A stretch of DNA of 64,000 nucleotides from Streptomyces melanogenes (GTDB taxonomy: Bacteria > Actinomycetota > Actinomycetes > Streptomycetales > Streptomycetaceae): contig NZ_BMTS01000004.1 in the NCBI RefSeq assembly GCF_014649795.1, positions 124,001-188,000 of the forward strand. Reading direction: 5' to 3'. The notes under the pieces are model-generated. The model made no database searches and was not told the origin of the DNA. It saw nothing but the letters and a program-made list of their open reading frames with translations. Below are positions 17,009-26,021 of this stretch, piece after piece. Position 1 is the first letter of the stretch; each line of letters starts with the position of its first letter. The position numbers were made by a program, and so were the translations under genes.

Positions 17009-17526
17009 ACCCGCTGCGGCGGCTGGTCGTCCTGCGGCACGCCAAGTCGGCGTGGCCCGAGGGTGTCTCCGACCACGCCCGGCCGCTGGGGCGGCGCGGG
17101 CTGCGCGACGCACCGGCCGCCGGGCGGTGGCTGAGCGCGGCGGACTGCCTGCCCGACCTCGTCCTGTGCTCCACCGCCCGCCGCGCCCGCGAGACCTGGG
17201 AGCTCGCGGCGGCCGAGCTGGGCAGCCCGCCGCCGGTCCGCCACGACCCGCGGCTCTACGCGGCCGAGGCCCGCGACCTCCTCGACGCCGTGCGCGAGGG
17301 ACCCGCCGACGTCGAGACGCTGCTCCTGGTCGGCCACAACCCCGGCGTCCAGGACCTGACCCTGCTGCTCACCGGGGAGGCCCTCGGCGAGAGCCTGGAC
17401 CGGGCCGGGAGCAAGTTCCCCACCGCGGCGCTCGCCGTGCTCACCTGGCGCGGCTCCTGGTCGGACCTCGCACCCGGCGCCGCCCTGCTCACCGACTTCG
17501 CGGTGCCGCGCGGACCCCGTCCCTGA
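17005..17526 (+). CDS. sixA: SixA-type phosphohistidine phosphatase
   Basis: 173-residue histidine phosphatase. The catalytic LRHAKSAW carries RH at the start, VLCSTARRARETWE the second Arg and LLVGHNPGVQDL the second His. This small form lacks the insert of phosphoglycerate mutases and matches SixA, which removes phosphate from histidine residues. GTG 17005 overlaps the stop of the CysRS-like gene. Downstream is a CxxC mini-protein gene. Confidence 0.87.
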   Translation: MNPLRRLVVLRHAKSAWPEGVSDHARPLGRRGLRDAPAAGRWLSAADCLPDLVLCSTARRARETWELAAAELGSPPPVRHDPRLYAAEARDLLDAVREGPADVETLLLVGHNPGVQDLTLLLTGEALGESLDRAGSKFPTAALAVLTWRGSWSDLAPGAALLTDFAVPRGPRP

Positions 17527-17639
17527 GCACCGCCCCGGGACCGGCCATCGGAGTGACGAATCGTTTCGCTGCGCCGCTGGAGCGGGGGCGGCGTGATGGA
17601 GTTGCCGCATCCGGCAGGCTCCTGAGAGGGCGGAGTGCG

Positions 17640-17807
17640 ATGCAGTACGGCTGTCCCGGCTGTGACGCCCTGCGCGCCGAGGCGCGTCGGCCGGGCGCCG
17701 ACCTCGCCGACCTGCTGCACCGCGTACAGCTCCATGAACTCGACCCCCACCCGTCCCCGGCGGCCACCCCGCCGAAGGAGGAGAAGGGTCGCACGCGGCG
17801 CCCTTGA
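17640..17807 (+). CDS. small CxxC hypothetical protein
   Basis: 55 residues beginning [20 protein letters not shown], with a CPGC pair that could bind a metal, then [20 protein letters not shown] and a charged tail. GGGCGGAG precedes ATG 17640 at suitable spacing. The family is not recognised. Confidence 0.5.
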   Translation: MQYGCPGCDALRAEARRPGADLADLLHRVQLHELDPHPSPAATPPKEEKGRTRRP

Positions 17808-18085
17808 GCGATCCGGGCCCGGCGCCGGGGATGCTCAGACGTCCCCGGGACGGCCTGCACGGGTGGTGGCGCGCGTCGCGGTGGACGGGCCACGACAGGG
17901 CGCCCTCATCGGCCTCGCCGCGCGGCGACCGGCGGTTCTCGGCCATCGGCGGGGCACCGCGTGCCCGGGCGGGTCCGACCGCTTCCGACCGATTGGTAAC
18001 CTCAGTCGTTGATCTTGGTGGGTGGTCCCGTTGGTCCGACTCGCCCACCCCGCGCGGGCGTTCGCGAACGCCCTCCCCGACCAGA
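17808..18085. other. 278-bp non-coding region before the phospholipase gene
   Basis: No convincing gene. AT-richer sequence around 17990-18020 (TTGGTAACCTCAGTCGTTGATC) may hold the phospholipase D promoter. Confidence 0.4.
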
Positions 18086-19735
18086 ATGCGAAAAGAATTG
18101 GCACACCGTCAGCTTCGCCGCCGCACCCGCCTCGCCGGTCACCTGGTGGCCTGCTCCACCGTGCTCGCGGTCCTGCCCGCCGCCCCGGCGCTCGCGGACT
18201 CCGGCGACACCCCGCCCGCCCCGGGCGCGACCTCGCACCTCGACGCGGTCGAACAGGCCCTGCGCCAGGTCTCGCCGGGCCTGGAGGGCACCGTCTGGGA
18301 GCGCACCGCGGGCAACCGGCTCGACGCCTCGGCCGCCGACCCCTCGGACTGGCTGCTCCAGACCCCCGGTTGCTGGGGTGACGACAAGTGCGCCGAGCGG
18401 CCCGGGACCAAGCGGCTGCTCGCCAAGATGACCGAGAACATCTCCAAGGCCAGGAACACGGTCGACATATCCACGCTCGCGCCGTTCCCCAACGGCGCGT
18501 TCGAGGACGCGATCGTCGAGGGCCTCAAGGCCTCGGCCGCCGCGGGCAACAAGCTCAAGGTGCGGATCCTCGTCGGCGCCGCGCCGATCTACCACCTCAA
18601 CGTGGTCCCGTCGAAGTACCGCGACGAGCTCGTCGGCAGGCTGGGCGAGGCGGCCAAGAACATCACGCTCAACGTGGCGTCGATGACCACCTCGAAGACC
18701 GCGTTCTCGTGGAACCACTCCAAGCTGCTGGTCATCGACAACAGGACGGCCGTCACCGGCGGCATCAACGGCTGGAAGGACGACTACGTCGACACCGCCC
18801 ACCCGGTGTCCGACGTCGACCTCGCGCTGACCGGACCGGCCGCCGGTTCCGCGGGCAAGTACCTCGACACGCTGTGGGCCTGGACCTGCCAGAACAAGTC
18901 CAACATCGCCAGCGTCTGGTTCGCCTCCTCCAACGGCGCCGGCTGCATGCCGTCCCTCGCGCAGGACGCGCCCGCCCCGGCCCCGGCCGACGGCAACGTC
19001 CCCGTGATCGCCGTCGGCGGCCTCGGCGTCGGCATCAAGAACAACGACCCCGCCTCGAAGTTCAACCCGACGCTGCCCACCGCCGCCGACACCAAGTGCG
19101 TCGTCGGGCTGCACGACAACACCAACGCCGACCGCGACTACGACACGGTCAACCCCGAGGAGAGCGCCCTGCGCGCCCTCGTGGCCAGCGCGCGCGACCA
19201 CATCGAGATCTCCCAGCAGGACCTCAACGCCACCTGTCCGCCGCTGCCGCGCTACGACATCCGGCTCTACGACGCGCTCGCCGCGAAGATGGCCGCCGGC
19301 GTGAAGGTGCGGATCGTCGTCAGCGACCCCGCCAACCGCGGCGCGGTCGGCAGCGGCGGCTACTCGCAGATCAAGTCGCTCTCCGAGATCAGCGACACCC
19401 TGCGCGACCGCCTCGCCCTGCTGACCGGCGACAAGGGCACCGCCCGCGCCAAGATGTGCTCCAGCCTCCAGCTGGCCACCTTCCGCAGCTCGGACAGCCC
19501 GAAGTGGGCCGACGGCCACCCGTACGCCCAGCACCACAAGCTGGTCTCCGTCGACGACTCGGCCTTCTACATCGGCTCCAAGAACCTGTACCCGTCGTGG
19601 CTGCAGGACTTCGGATACGTGGTGGAGAGCCCCGAGGCCGCCGCCCAGCTGAAGGCGAAGCTGCTCGCCCCGCAGTGGAAGTACTCGCAGGCGACCGCCA
19701 CGTTCGACTACGAGCGCGGGGTCTGCCAGGCCTGA
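18086..19735 (+). CDS. secreted phospholipase D
   Basis: 549-residue PLD-superfamily enzyme that would hydrolyse or transphosphatidylate phospholipids outside the cell. Residues 1-37 are an Arg-rich signal peptide ending APALA. The two catalytic HKD motifs are [20 protein letters not shown] (His211, Lys213) and [20 protein letters not shown] (His483, Lys485), both complete (HxKxxxxD). Length and layout match the well-studied Streptomyces phospholipases D. ATG 18086 begins the signal peptide, but no clear ribosome site precedes it. It stands alone; the convergent LMF-like gene ends 35 bases downstream. Confidence 0.92.
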   Translation: MRKELAHRQLRRRTRLAGHLVACSTVLAVLPAAPALADSGDTPPAPGATSHLDAVEQALRQVSPGLEGTVWERTAGNRLDASAADPSDWLLQTPGCWGDDKCAERPGTKRLLAKMTENISKARNTVDISTLAPFPNGAFEDAIVEGLKASAAAGNKLKVRILVGAAPIYHLNVVPSKYRDELVGRLGEAAKNITLNVASMTTSKTAFSWNHSKLLVIDNRTAVTGGINGWKDDYVDTAHPVSDVDLALTGPAAGSAGKYLDTLWAWTCQNKSNIASVWFASSNGAGCMPSLAQDAPAPAPADGNVPVIAVGGLGVGIKNNDPASKFNPTLPTAADTKCVVGLHDNTNADRDYDTVNPEESALRALVASARDHIEISQQDLNATCPPLPRYDIRLYDALAAKMAAGVKVRIVVSDPANRGAVGSGGYSQIKSLSEISDTLRDRLALLTGDKGTARAKMCSSLQLATFRSSDSPKWADGHPYAQHHKLVSVDDSAFYIGSKNLYPSWLQDFGYVVESPEAAAQLKAKLLAPQWKYSQATATFDYERGVCQA

Positions 19736-19770
19736 TCCCCCTGCCGGACGGCCCGTCCCACCCGCTGTTC

Positions 19771-21249
19771 CTACGCGTCGAGGCGCGTGGGCGGCAGGAA
19801 GTCGCGTACGTACGTCCGCTTCCAGCACGCCCCGGTAGTCCGCAGCTCGCGCCACGTCGTGTACTGGTAGCGGAACAGCCGGGCGCGGATGTAGCGGGGC
19901 GGGCTGTCGGGCGGGAACGGGGAGTGTCTGAGCAGGCGCAGGGTGTCGCGGTCGTTGTCGAGGAGGCGCTCCACCAGGGGCCCGAACCACGGCCGCGCGT
20001 AGCCCGGGGAGAGACCGGCGAACCACATCAGCCAGTCGAGCCGCAGATGGTACGGCGCGAACTGGCGCGGCCAGTGCCGCGGATCCCCGGGCTTGCCCTT
20101 GAACTCGTACTCCCGCCAGTCGGCGTCGGCCAGCGGCAGCGGGTCCGCCGTGCCCTCGATGACGACTTCGAGCCGCAGCCGGCTGACGCTGCCGAACGCG
20201 CCGTACGTGTTGACCAGGTGCAGCGGGTCGAAGGAGTAGTTCATGATCTGGCGGCGGGAGAGCAGGTTGCGCGCCGGGCGGTAGCTCAGGGCGAGCAGGA
20301 ACGCGGCGACGCCGAGGACCACGACCTCGTACCAGAGCGGGGTGGCCGCGTAGTGCCGGGTGCCGGCGGCCGGGGAGAAGTCGACGGCGCTGACGGCGAG
20401 CACGACCGTCGTCCAGTTCAGCCAGGAGAAGTTGCCCGACAGGATCAGCCACAGCTGGGTGAGGATCATCAGCGAGGCGGCCGCCGTGGCGACGGGCTGC
20501 GGGGTGAACAGCAGGACCGGCACGGCCAGTTGCGTGACGTGGTTGGCGGCCACCTCCACGCGGTGGAAGGGCCTGGGCAGATGGTGGAAGAACCAGCTCA
20601 GCGGGCCCGGCATGGGCTGGGTCTCGTGGTGGTAGTAGAGGCAGGTCAGCTTGCGCCAGCACGCGTCGCCGCGCATCTTGATGAGCCCCGCCCCGAACTC
20701 GACGCGGAACAGCACCCAGCGCATCAGGAACAGCACGACGATCGGCGGCGCCACCTCGTCGTTGCCCAGGAACACCGCGAGGAACCCCACCTCCAGGAGC
20801 AGCGACTCCCAGCCGAACGAGTACCAGGTCTGGCCCACGTTCACGATCGACAGGTACAGCGCCCACGGCAGCAGCCACAGGAGCATCGCCGCCCACAGCG
20901 GCACCCTGGCGTCGACCCCGGCCAGCAGACCCGCCGAGACCAGGACGCCCGCCCAGGCCCAGCCCGCGAAGAACCGGTCCGAGTAGCGGAAGTGGAAGAC
21001 GCTCGGCGCCCGGCGGAACGGCACCCGCTCGACGAACCAGGGGACCGGGAGCATGCCGCGCTCGCCGATCAGCGCCCGGAACTGCAGGGCCGCGCCCAGG
21101 AACGCGACGAGGTAGATCGCGGCGAGCCCCCGCTGGAAGACCAGCCGGCTCAGCCAGTAGTCGGGCGCGACGAACCACTCCACGGTTTCATTGTGACGCT
21201 GAGTGACGCGGGTGGCCTGCGGGGCGGGCGGGTCCGTGGCGGACCTCAA
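19771..21249 (-). CDS. lipase maturation factor (LMF) family membrane protein
   Basis: 492 residues with several membrane segments in the N-terminal ~330 residues (LVFQRGLAAIYLVAFLGAAL, PLWAAMLLWLLPWALYLSIV and others). The soluble C-terminal part carries the LMF block EYEFKGKPGDPRHWPRQFAP followed by YHLRLDWLMWFAG. In animals LMF1 assists lipase folding in the ER; in bacteria the role is not known. TTG 21249 with GGAG upstream is the longest start; GTG 21183 (EWFVAPDYW) would begin nearer the conserved part. The convergent phospholipase D neighbour is suggestive but no functional link is shown. Confidence 0.82.
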   Translation of the reverse strand: MRSATDPPAPQATRVTQRHNETVEWFVAPDYWLSRLVFQRGLAAIYLVAFLGAALQFRALIGERGMLPVPWFVERVPFRRAPSVFHFRYSDRFFAGWAWAGVLVSAGLLAGVDARVPLWAAMLLWLLPWALYLSIVNVGQTWYSFGWESLLLEVGFLAVFLGNDEVAPPIVVLFLMRWVLFRVEFGAGLIKMRGDACWRKLTCLYYHHETQPMPGPLSWFFHHLPRPFHRVEVAANHVTQLAVPVLLFTPQPVATAAASLMILTQLWLILSGNFSWLNWTTVVLAVSAVDFSPAAGTRHYAATPLWYEVVVLGVAAFLLALSYRPARNLLSRRQIMNYSFDPLHLVNTYGAFGSVSRLRLEVVIEGTADPLPLADADWREYEFKGKPGDPRHWPRQFAPYHLRLDWLMWFAGLSPGYARPWFGPLVERLLDNDRDTLRLLRHSPFPPDSPPRYIRARLFRYQYTTWRELRTTGACWKRTYVRDFLPPTRLDA

Positions 21250-21371
21250 GGGCGGAGCTCCAGTGGCGGGTCCTCGTCGGCGGTCGCGCGTGTCAACTCA
21301 CCGTCACCCACAATGAGTTGATTTCACACTTTGCCCCGCACCGCCGTTCCCGGCTCGGGCACAGTCGGTGC

Positions 21372-22495
21372 ATGAACGGTTACGAGGACCAGGTGCCGGC
21401 CTTCCTGACGTTCCGTGTGACACCGCAGGAAGGGACGATCGCCGCGTTCGCCGAGCAGGAGGCGTGGCAGGCCCGCAAGCGGTACCCGGAGATCCTGGGG
21501 GTGGGCGTTCCGGAGTTCTACCACGCCAGGGAGTGCGAGACGGGCGGCTGGGAGCTGCCCGAGTTCAGCAGCGACACCCCGCGGGGCGCCCGGGACGGGC
21601 TGGGCTCACGCTTCAGGAGGCGGGCGCAGGACGCCTCGGGCGCCGGGCAGGACAAGGAGCATCGCAAGTGGCTGGCGGCGGCCGCGCGGATGGACCGGGA
21701 GGTCGTCGACGAGGTGCGCGTCCTCGGGGAGCGGTTCAGGATCGTCCGGGCCTCGCGCTTCATCCGTATGGGGCCCAGCGGGCCGGAGCCGCCGCGCCCG
21801 TCCGACCCGGACCCGGGCGAGGCGGGCGAGTCGCACCGGGTGCCCTCGCGCACCAACGGCTTCGTGATCGACCCGTACACCGGAACCGGCCTGGCCGACG
21901 GCATCCTCAAGCTGGACCTGGTGCGTTTGTCGGCTCCGCGCCCGGCGCGCCCCGCGAGGTCACGGACGACGCCTGGCGGGCCGCCGAGCGGTACCCCGGC
22001 GGGGTGCTGCTGCCCGCCGTCTTCATGGTCTCCGAGCGGGAGGACGGGAAGTGGCGGGCCCGCGACCCCGAGGCCGCGTACGCGACGCCCCAGGGCGCCC
22101 GGGACTCCCTGGCCGCCTGGCTGCGGGTGATGGCGCCGTTCACGCTGAAGCTGGACGACGCCACCCGCGCGGTGTACGCGGAGGCGGCCGACCGGCTCGA
22201 CGACAAGCGCCGCAACGCGCTGAGCGTCGCCGAGCGGCGCTTCCGGGTGACCCGCGTCGAACGGCTCGTACGGATCGGCCCCGACGGGCCCGAGGGCCCG
22301 CGCCCCTCCGACTTCGACCCCGACCTCCCCGTCGACGTCCAGGTGCGCCGCCTCAAGGAACAGGGGCTGTGGAAGGAGGAGGACGAGCCGATCGTGCTCG
22401 ACGAACGGACCCAGGAGCTCTCCCGCCTGATGGAGCAGGAAATGGCACGCGCCGCGGCGGCGAAGGAACGCACACGCCGTTCCGAGGACGGCTGA
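21372..22495 (+). pseudogene. DUF5954-like gene with an internal -1 frameshift
   Basis: The N-terminal half (MNGYEDQVPAFLTFRVTPQE ... GILKLDLVR) is in one frame and the C-terminal half (FVGSAPGAPREVTDDAWRAA ... RRSEDG) in another. The join is at about 21921, in CTGGACCTGGTGCGTTTGTC. Adding one base before TTT restores a continuous ~374-residue protein. Both halves contain the same repeated motif (ERFRIVRASRFIRMGPSGPE and ERRFRVTRVERLVRIGPDGP, each followed by PRPSD), which shows they belong together. The family is a Streptomyces protein of unknown function. It is either a recent inactivation or a single-base sequencing error. Codon use downstream of the shift remains normal, so any mutation is young. 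Confidence 0.8.
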
Positions 22496-22752
22496 GGGAG
22501 GGTGCGGGCGGCGGCCTCGCGCCGCACGGCCGCGTCCGGGACCGTGGCCGATCGGTAGGCCCTCATCGCGCCGCTTCCGGGCCGTCGCGTCGGCCCCTCC
22601 GTCATCCGTGCGCTCCAGCGGCGCTCGACCGCCGCCGCGTCCGGACCGGGTAGGTTCCGGCCGGGCCGCGCGTGTCGACGAGGGGCCCGTGGCCCGGCTG
22701 CGAGGATGCCGGGGACAAGCCGGTGCGGACGGAACGACCAAGCGAGGGCAGC
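22496..22752. other. 257-bp gap before the glyoxalase gene
   Basis: No convincing gene; GC-rich with no clear promoter. A longer glyoxalase reading from 22672 is possible but lacks a ribosome site. Confidence 0.35.
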
Positions 22753-23103
22753 ATGTTCAGTGGCGCGCACGCCATCTTCTACAGCACGGACGCCGATGCC
22801 GACCGGGCCTTCATCCGGGACGTGCTGGGCTTTCCCGGGGTGGACGCGGGCCAGGGCTGGCTCATCTTCCGGCTCCCGCCCGCCGAGCTGGCCGTCCATC
22901 CCACCACGGACGAGCCCAAACACGAGCTGTACCTGATGTGCGACGACATCACCGCTCAGGTGGAGGAGTTCGCGGCGAAGGGCGTCGAGCTCACGCGGCC
23001 GATCAGCGACCAGCCCTGGGGCCGTCTCGCGGCGGTCCGCCTGCCCAGCGGGGGCGAGCTCGCCTTCTACGAACCCCGTCACCCGGTCGCCCACAGCCTC
23101 TGA
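22753..23103 (+). CDS. glyoxalase/bleomycin-resistance-type VOC protein
   Basis: 116 residues with the VOC fold pattern: AHAIFYSTDADADRAFIRDV, LIFRLPPAELAVHP, ELYLMCDDITAQVEEFAAKG and GGELAFYEPRHP. Glu or His metal ligands are plausible at the usual positions (HAIFY, ELAFYEP). The substrate is unknown; such small proteins are metal-dependent lyases, isomerases or drug-binding proteins. ATG 22753 follows GCGAGGG. The 3' end overlaps the convergent ABC ATPase gene by 25 bp. Confidence 0.85.
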   Translation: MFSGAHAIFYSTDADADRAFIRDVLGFPGVDAGQGWLIFRLPPAELAVHPTTDEPKHELYLMCDDITAQVEEFAAKGVELTRPISDQPWGRLAAVRLPSGGELAFYEPRHPVAHSL

Positions 23104-24056
23104 GGACACGGCCGCCCGGTGAGGGTGTGGAAGACGTCGTCGAGGCCGGGCAGGTGCGTCGTCAGGGCCTCGGCCTCCACGGACGCGGCCTCCAGGACGT
23201 CCAGGACGGCCCGCAGGGTGGGCACGCTGCCGTCGCTGGGGAGGTCCAGGGTGAGCGCCTCGCTGTCGCACGAGCCCGCGCCGAAGCGGCGGGCGGCCGT
23301 GTCCAGGTCGTGGGCGTCGGCGAAGCGCAGCCGGATGCGGCCGCCGGGGATGCGCCGCTTCAGCTCCTCGGCGCTGCCCTCGGCGACCAGCCTGCCCTGG
23401 TCCATGACCGCGATGCGGTCCGCCAGTCGGTCCGCCTCGTCCAGGTGCTGCGTCGCCAGGAAGACGGTGACGCCGTCGTCGTCGACCAGATCGCGGACGA
23501 TCTCCCACACGGTGCGGCGGCTGCGCGGGTCCAGGGCGGTCGTGGGCTCGTCCAGGAACAGGACGCGCGGCTCTCCGACCAGGGTCATCGCCAGGTCGAG
23601 CCTGCGCCGCATGCCGCCGGAGAGCGTGCGTGCGGGCTTGCGGGCGGCTTCGGTGAGGTCGAAGCGGACCAGCAGGTCGCGGGCGCGCGCCCGGCCTTCC
23701 CGGCGGCCGAGGTGGTGCAGGTCCGCCATGAGGACCAGGTTCTCCTCCGTGGTGAGCAGGTTGTCCACCGCCGAGAACTGACCGGTCACCCCTATCGCCG
23801 CCCGTACGTCGTGGGCCTCCCGGAGCAGGTCGTGGCCCGCGACGCGCACCTCGCCCGCGTCGGGTGTCACCAGGGTGGAGAGGATCTCCACGGTGGTGGT
23901 CTTGCCGGCGCCGTTGCGCCCGAGCAGCGCGAAGACCGTGCCCTTGGCGACGCTCAGGTCGATGCCGTCGAGCACCGGCTTGCCGCCGTACGACTTGCGC
24001 AGCCCGGTGGCGGTGATCGCCGTCGAGAGCCCCGCCCGGGCGGTGGCTGCGGCCAT
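23079..24056 (-). CDS. DrrA-type ABC transporter ATPase without a neighbouring permease
   Basis: 325 residues. Walker A is LLGRNGAGKTTT, the signature LSGGMRRRLDLAM, Walker B RVLFLDEPTTALDPR and the H-loop LATQHLDEAD. The C-terminal ~90 residues form the DrrA-like extension (PGLDDVFHTLTGR). Such ATPases normally sit before a DrrB-type permease gene; here the next gene is a convergent glyoxalase and the preceding one a DUF4097 protein, so the membrane partner is encoded elsewhere or lost. It is 51 bases after the DUF4097 gene in the RHH-led operon. Confidence 0.9.
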   Translation of the reverse strand: MAAATARAGLSTAITATGLRKSYGGKPVLDGIDLSVAKGTVFALLGRNGAGKTTTVEILSTLVTPDAGEVRVAGHDLLREAHDVRAAIGVTGQFSAVDNLLTTEENLVLMADLHHLGRREGRARARDLLVRFDLTEAARKPARTLSGGMRRRLDLAMTLVGEPRVLFLDEPTTALDPRSRRTVWEIVRDLVDDDGVTVFLATQHLDEADRLADRIAVMDQGRLVAEGSAEELKRRIPGGRIRLRFADAHDLDTAARRFGAGSCDSEALTLDLPSDGSVPTLRAVLDVLEAASVEAEALTTHLPGLDDVFHTLTGRPCPQRLWATG

Positions 24057-24107
24057 GACGTTCGTGCCCCCCTCGGTGTGGTGGGCCGGGTACGGCCCGG
24101 CCGACGG

Positions 24108-24944
24108 TCAGGCGCGGCGGATCACGATGTCGCCGAGCCCGGTCCGCGCGCGCACCTCGACCGTGTGCTCCTCCGCGCCGGGCCCGTCGGCGGTGCTGAG
24201 GGAGTTGCGGACGATGCCCATCCGGGTGTTCACGTCGAGCCAGGCGGCGGTGGACTCGCGGATCCCGACTTCCAGGTCTCCTATCCCCGTCATCAGCACG
24301 ATCTGGCCGCGCCTGACGTCGGCGACCCGGATGCCGCCGTTCGCGGCCTTGGCGTCGACTCCGGCGTGGGCGACGCCGAGCGAGATGCGGCCGTTGGACG
24401 CGTTGGCCCGTACGTCACCGGTGACTTCGCCGATGGTGGTCTCGCCGTTGACGTTCTTCACCGTGGCGGTGCCCGCCACCTCACCGATCTCCACCCGGCC
24501 GGACCCGGCGACGTCGACGTCCCCGCTCGCGCTGCCCAGCCGGATGTCGCCGTGGCCGGTCTTCAGCTGGACGGCCGCCCCGTGCTCGACCTGGATGTCA
24601 CCGGCCGAGGCCTTGAGGGCGCAGTCGCCGAGCAGGCCCTCGGTGACGAAGTCCCCGACCGGCGCGGTCCCTTGGAGCCGGGAGCCGGCCGGGAGCTCGA
24701 TGCTGATGTCGAGCGACCCGCTCCGGCTGAACAGGGAGCGCTTCTTGGGGCCCTTGACCACCAGCTTGCCGCCCGCGTACGTCACCTGCGTCTGCTGGGC
24801 GGTCCGTACGTCGGCCTCGGCGGCGCCGTCGCGGGGGAGCACCTCGACGACCGTGTCGGTGCGCTTGCCCGCGCTGATCCGGGCCGTGCCGATGTCGAAT
24901 TCGAGGATCACGGAGATCGGTTGGGGCGTGTCGAAGCGTGGCAT
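24108..24944 (-). CDS. DUF4097 beta-strand-repeat protein
   Basis: 278 residues composed of a repeating beta pattern with recurring GDI/GDV/GE turns (VQLKTGHGDIRLGSASGDVD, EIGEVAGTATVKNVNGETTI), probably a right-handed beta-helix, as in DUF4097. The N-terminal PISVILEFDIGTARI is the usual family start. No signal peptide. ATG 24944 chosen because the family begins there (MPRFDTPQ). It lies in an RHH-DUF4097-ABC ATPase operon. The same combination recurs in actinobacteria, but its function is not established. Confidence 0.82.
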   Translation of the reverse strand: MPRFDTPQPISVILEFDIGTARISAGKRTDTVVEVLPRDGAAEADVRTAQQTQVTYAGGKLVVKGPKKRSLFSRSGSLDISIELPAGSRLQGTAPVGDFVTEGLLGDCALKASAGDIQVEHGAAVQLKTGHGDIRLGSASGDVDVAGSGRVEIGEVAGTATVKNVNGETTIGEVTGDVRANASNGRISLGVAHAGVDAKAANGGIRVADVRRGQIVLMTGIGDLEVGIRESTAAWLDVNTRMGIVRNSLSTADGPGAEEHTVEVRARTGLGDIVIRRA

Positions 24945-25051
24945 GGCTGTCCCGTCCTCTTGGCTCTGGTGTGGTCCCGCCGGTCGGGGCGGGCGAAGGA
25001 TGAAGATGAAGTGGTTGCCGCCCGATCGCACCCCCACTTCCGGCGGAGCGC

Positions 25052-25600
25052 TCAGCGCACCCAGCCCGTGAAGCCCTGGCCGCCCCGGTGGCGGCTGCGG
25101 GTGGGGCCTGGGCCCGGGCCGGAGCCGCCGTCGCCGGGCTCCAGGGCCGTGGCCACGGCCCGGACCAGCCACGCGTTGACCGAGAGGCCCTCCTGTCCCG
25201 CCGCGTCCTCCACGCGCGCCTTGAGGTGCGCGGGCAGCCGGAAGTTGATCCGCGCAGTGCCGCCGTCGTCGCCGTCCGCCGGAGCCGGGGCCAAGGGCGC
25301 CCGCACCCCGCCGGGCGCGCTCTCCCGCCGCTCGCTCTGTTCGTACGCCTCCAGACCCGGTGGCGTGCTGACCACGAACTCGGGGTCGAGCCCCCGCAGC
25401 CGTACGTCGACCGAGCCCGGGGCGAGCTCCCGGGTGATCTCGTCCGTGGCCGCGGACAGCGCGTTGAGCAGCGTGAGCCGGACGGCCGACTCCAGCGGGG
25501 TGGTCAGTCGCTCCGCCAGCGCACGGGCTTCGTCCCCGCCCGCGTCCGCGGCGATCGCGAGCTCATGGCGGAGGTTGTCGACGTAGGGCGTAAGGTCCAT
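25052..25600 (-). CDS. ribbon-helix-helix (Arc/HicB-type) regulator
   Basis: 182 residues. The C-terminal ribbon-helix-helix segment is TARINFRLPAHLKARVEDAA followed by GLSVNAWLVRAVATAL, the pattern of CopG/Arc and HicB-type DNA-binding domains. The N-terminal ~90 residues are helical and unassigned. The start codon lies at the edge of an array of TGGCGCCA-like repeats, so it very likely regulates itself and the DUF4097/ABC ATPase genes downstream. No HicA-like toxin is adjacent. Confidence 0.8.
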   Translation of the reverse strand: MDLTPYVDNLRHELAIAADAGGDEARALAERLTTPLESAVRLTLLNALSAATDEITRELAPGSVDVRLRGLDPEFVVSTPPGLEAYEQSERRESAPGGVRAPLAPAPADGDDGGTARINFRLPAHLKARVEDAAGQEGLSVNAWLVRAVATALEPGDGGSGPGPGPTRSRHRGGQGFTGWVR

Positions 25601-25708
25601 GACGCCAGAGTGGCACCACTGTGGCGCCACAGCAAGTCCCTCGAAGGGGTGAATGGCGCCGGAAATGGCGCCAGTGCTGGCATGGAGGGTGGCGCAGGAG
25701 TGACGCCA
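25600..25708. promoter_or_regulatory. array of TGGCGCCA-like repeats with 11-12 bp phasing
   Basis: Seven copies of an 8-bp element: TGACGCCA 25600, TGGCACCA 25611, TGGCGCCA 25622, TGGCGCCG 25654, TGGCGCCA 25666, TGGCGCAG 25690, TGACGCCA 25701. Starts are 11, 11, 32, 12, 24 and 11 bases apart, close to multiples of one helical turn. The palindromic half-sites on one face of DNA fit cooperative binding by a ribbon-helix-helix dimer, most simply the product of the adjacent gene. Confidence 0.7.
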
Positions 25709-26021
25709 TGCCTGTCCGGGCGTCCGTCGCCGCAGGTCGGAACGGGGGGCCAAGGAAGGCGGCCAGGCTCGAACGGGGATGCGGACAGACGCGGGGAGAA
25801 GCGGCCCGGCCCGCCTCGACCGGTTCGGGGCGAGCGGCGACGGCGCCCAGGCACCGCCGCACGCCCCGGGCGCCTCCTTCGGCGCACAATTCCCGGTCGG
25901 CTGGGGGGTCCCCGATTCATACGATGCCCTTACCCTTGGGCGGGTAGCCTCGGTAAAGAGAAGCCAAAGAGGTGCGTGAGGCCACAGTCGTCCTCACGCA
26001 CCACAGCGAAAGGCACGGCTT
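25709..26021. other. 313-bp gap before the GNAT gene
   Basis: No convincing gene. The last ~110 bases are less GC-rich (CGATTCATACGATGCCCTTACC, GGTAAAGAGAAGCCAAAGAGG) and probably carry the promoter and leader of the acetyltransferase gene. Confidence 0.4.

Noticed and set aside
18002..21178. A 1058-residue open frame on the minus strand across the phospholipase D and LMF-like genes
   Set aside because: Low-complexity Arg/Gly/Ala translation and antisense to well-supported genes; a product of GC-rich third-position bias.
22608..25586. A 992-residue plus-strand frame over the glyoxalase, ABC ATPase, DUF4097 and RHH genes
   Set aside because: Overlaps four supported genes and has no domain.
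25600..25708. TGGCGCCA array as a CRISPR or plasmid iteron origin
   Set aside because: Units are only 8 bp with no unique spacers and no Rep gene; they sit on an RHH promoter and fit an operator.
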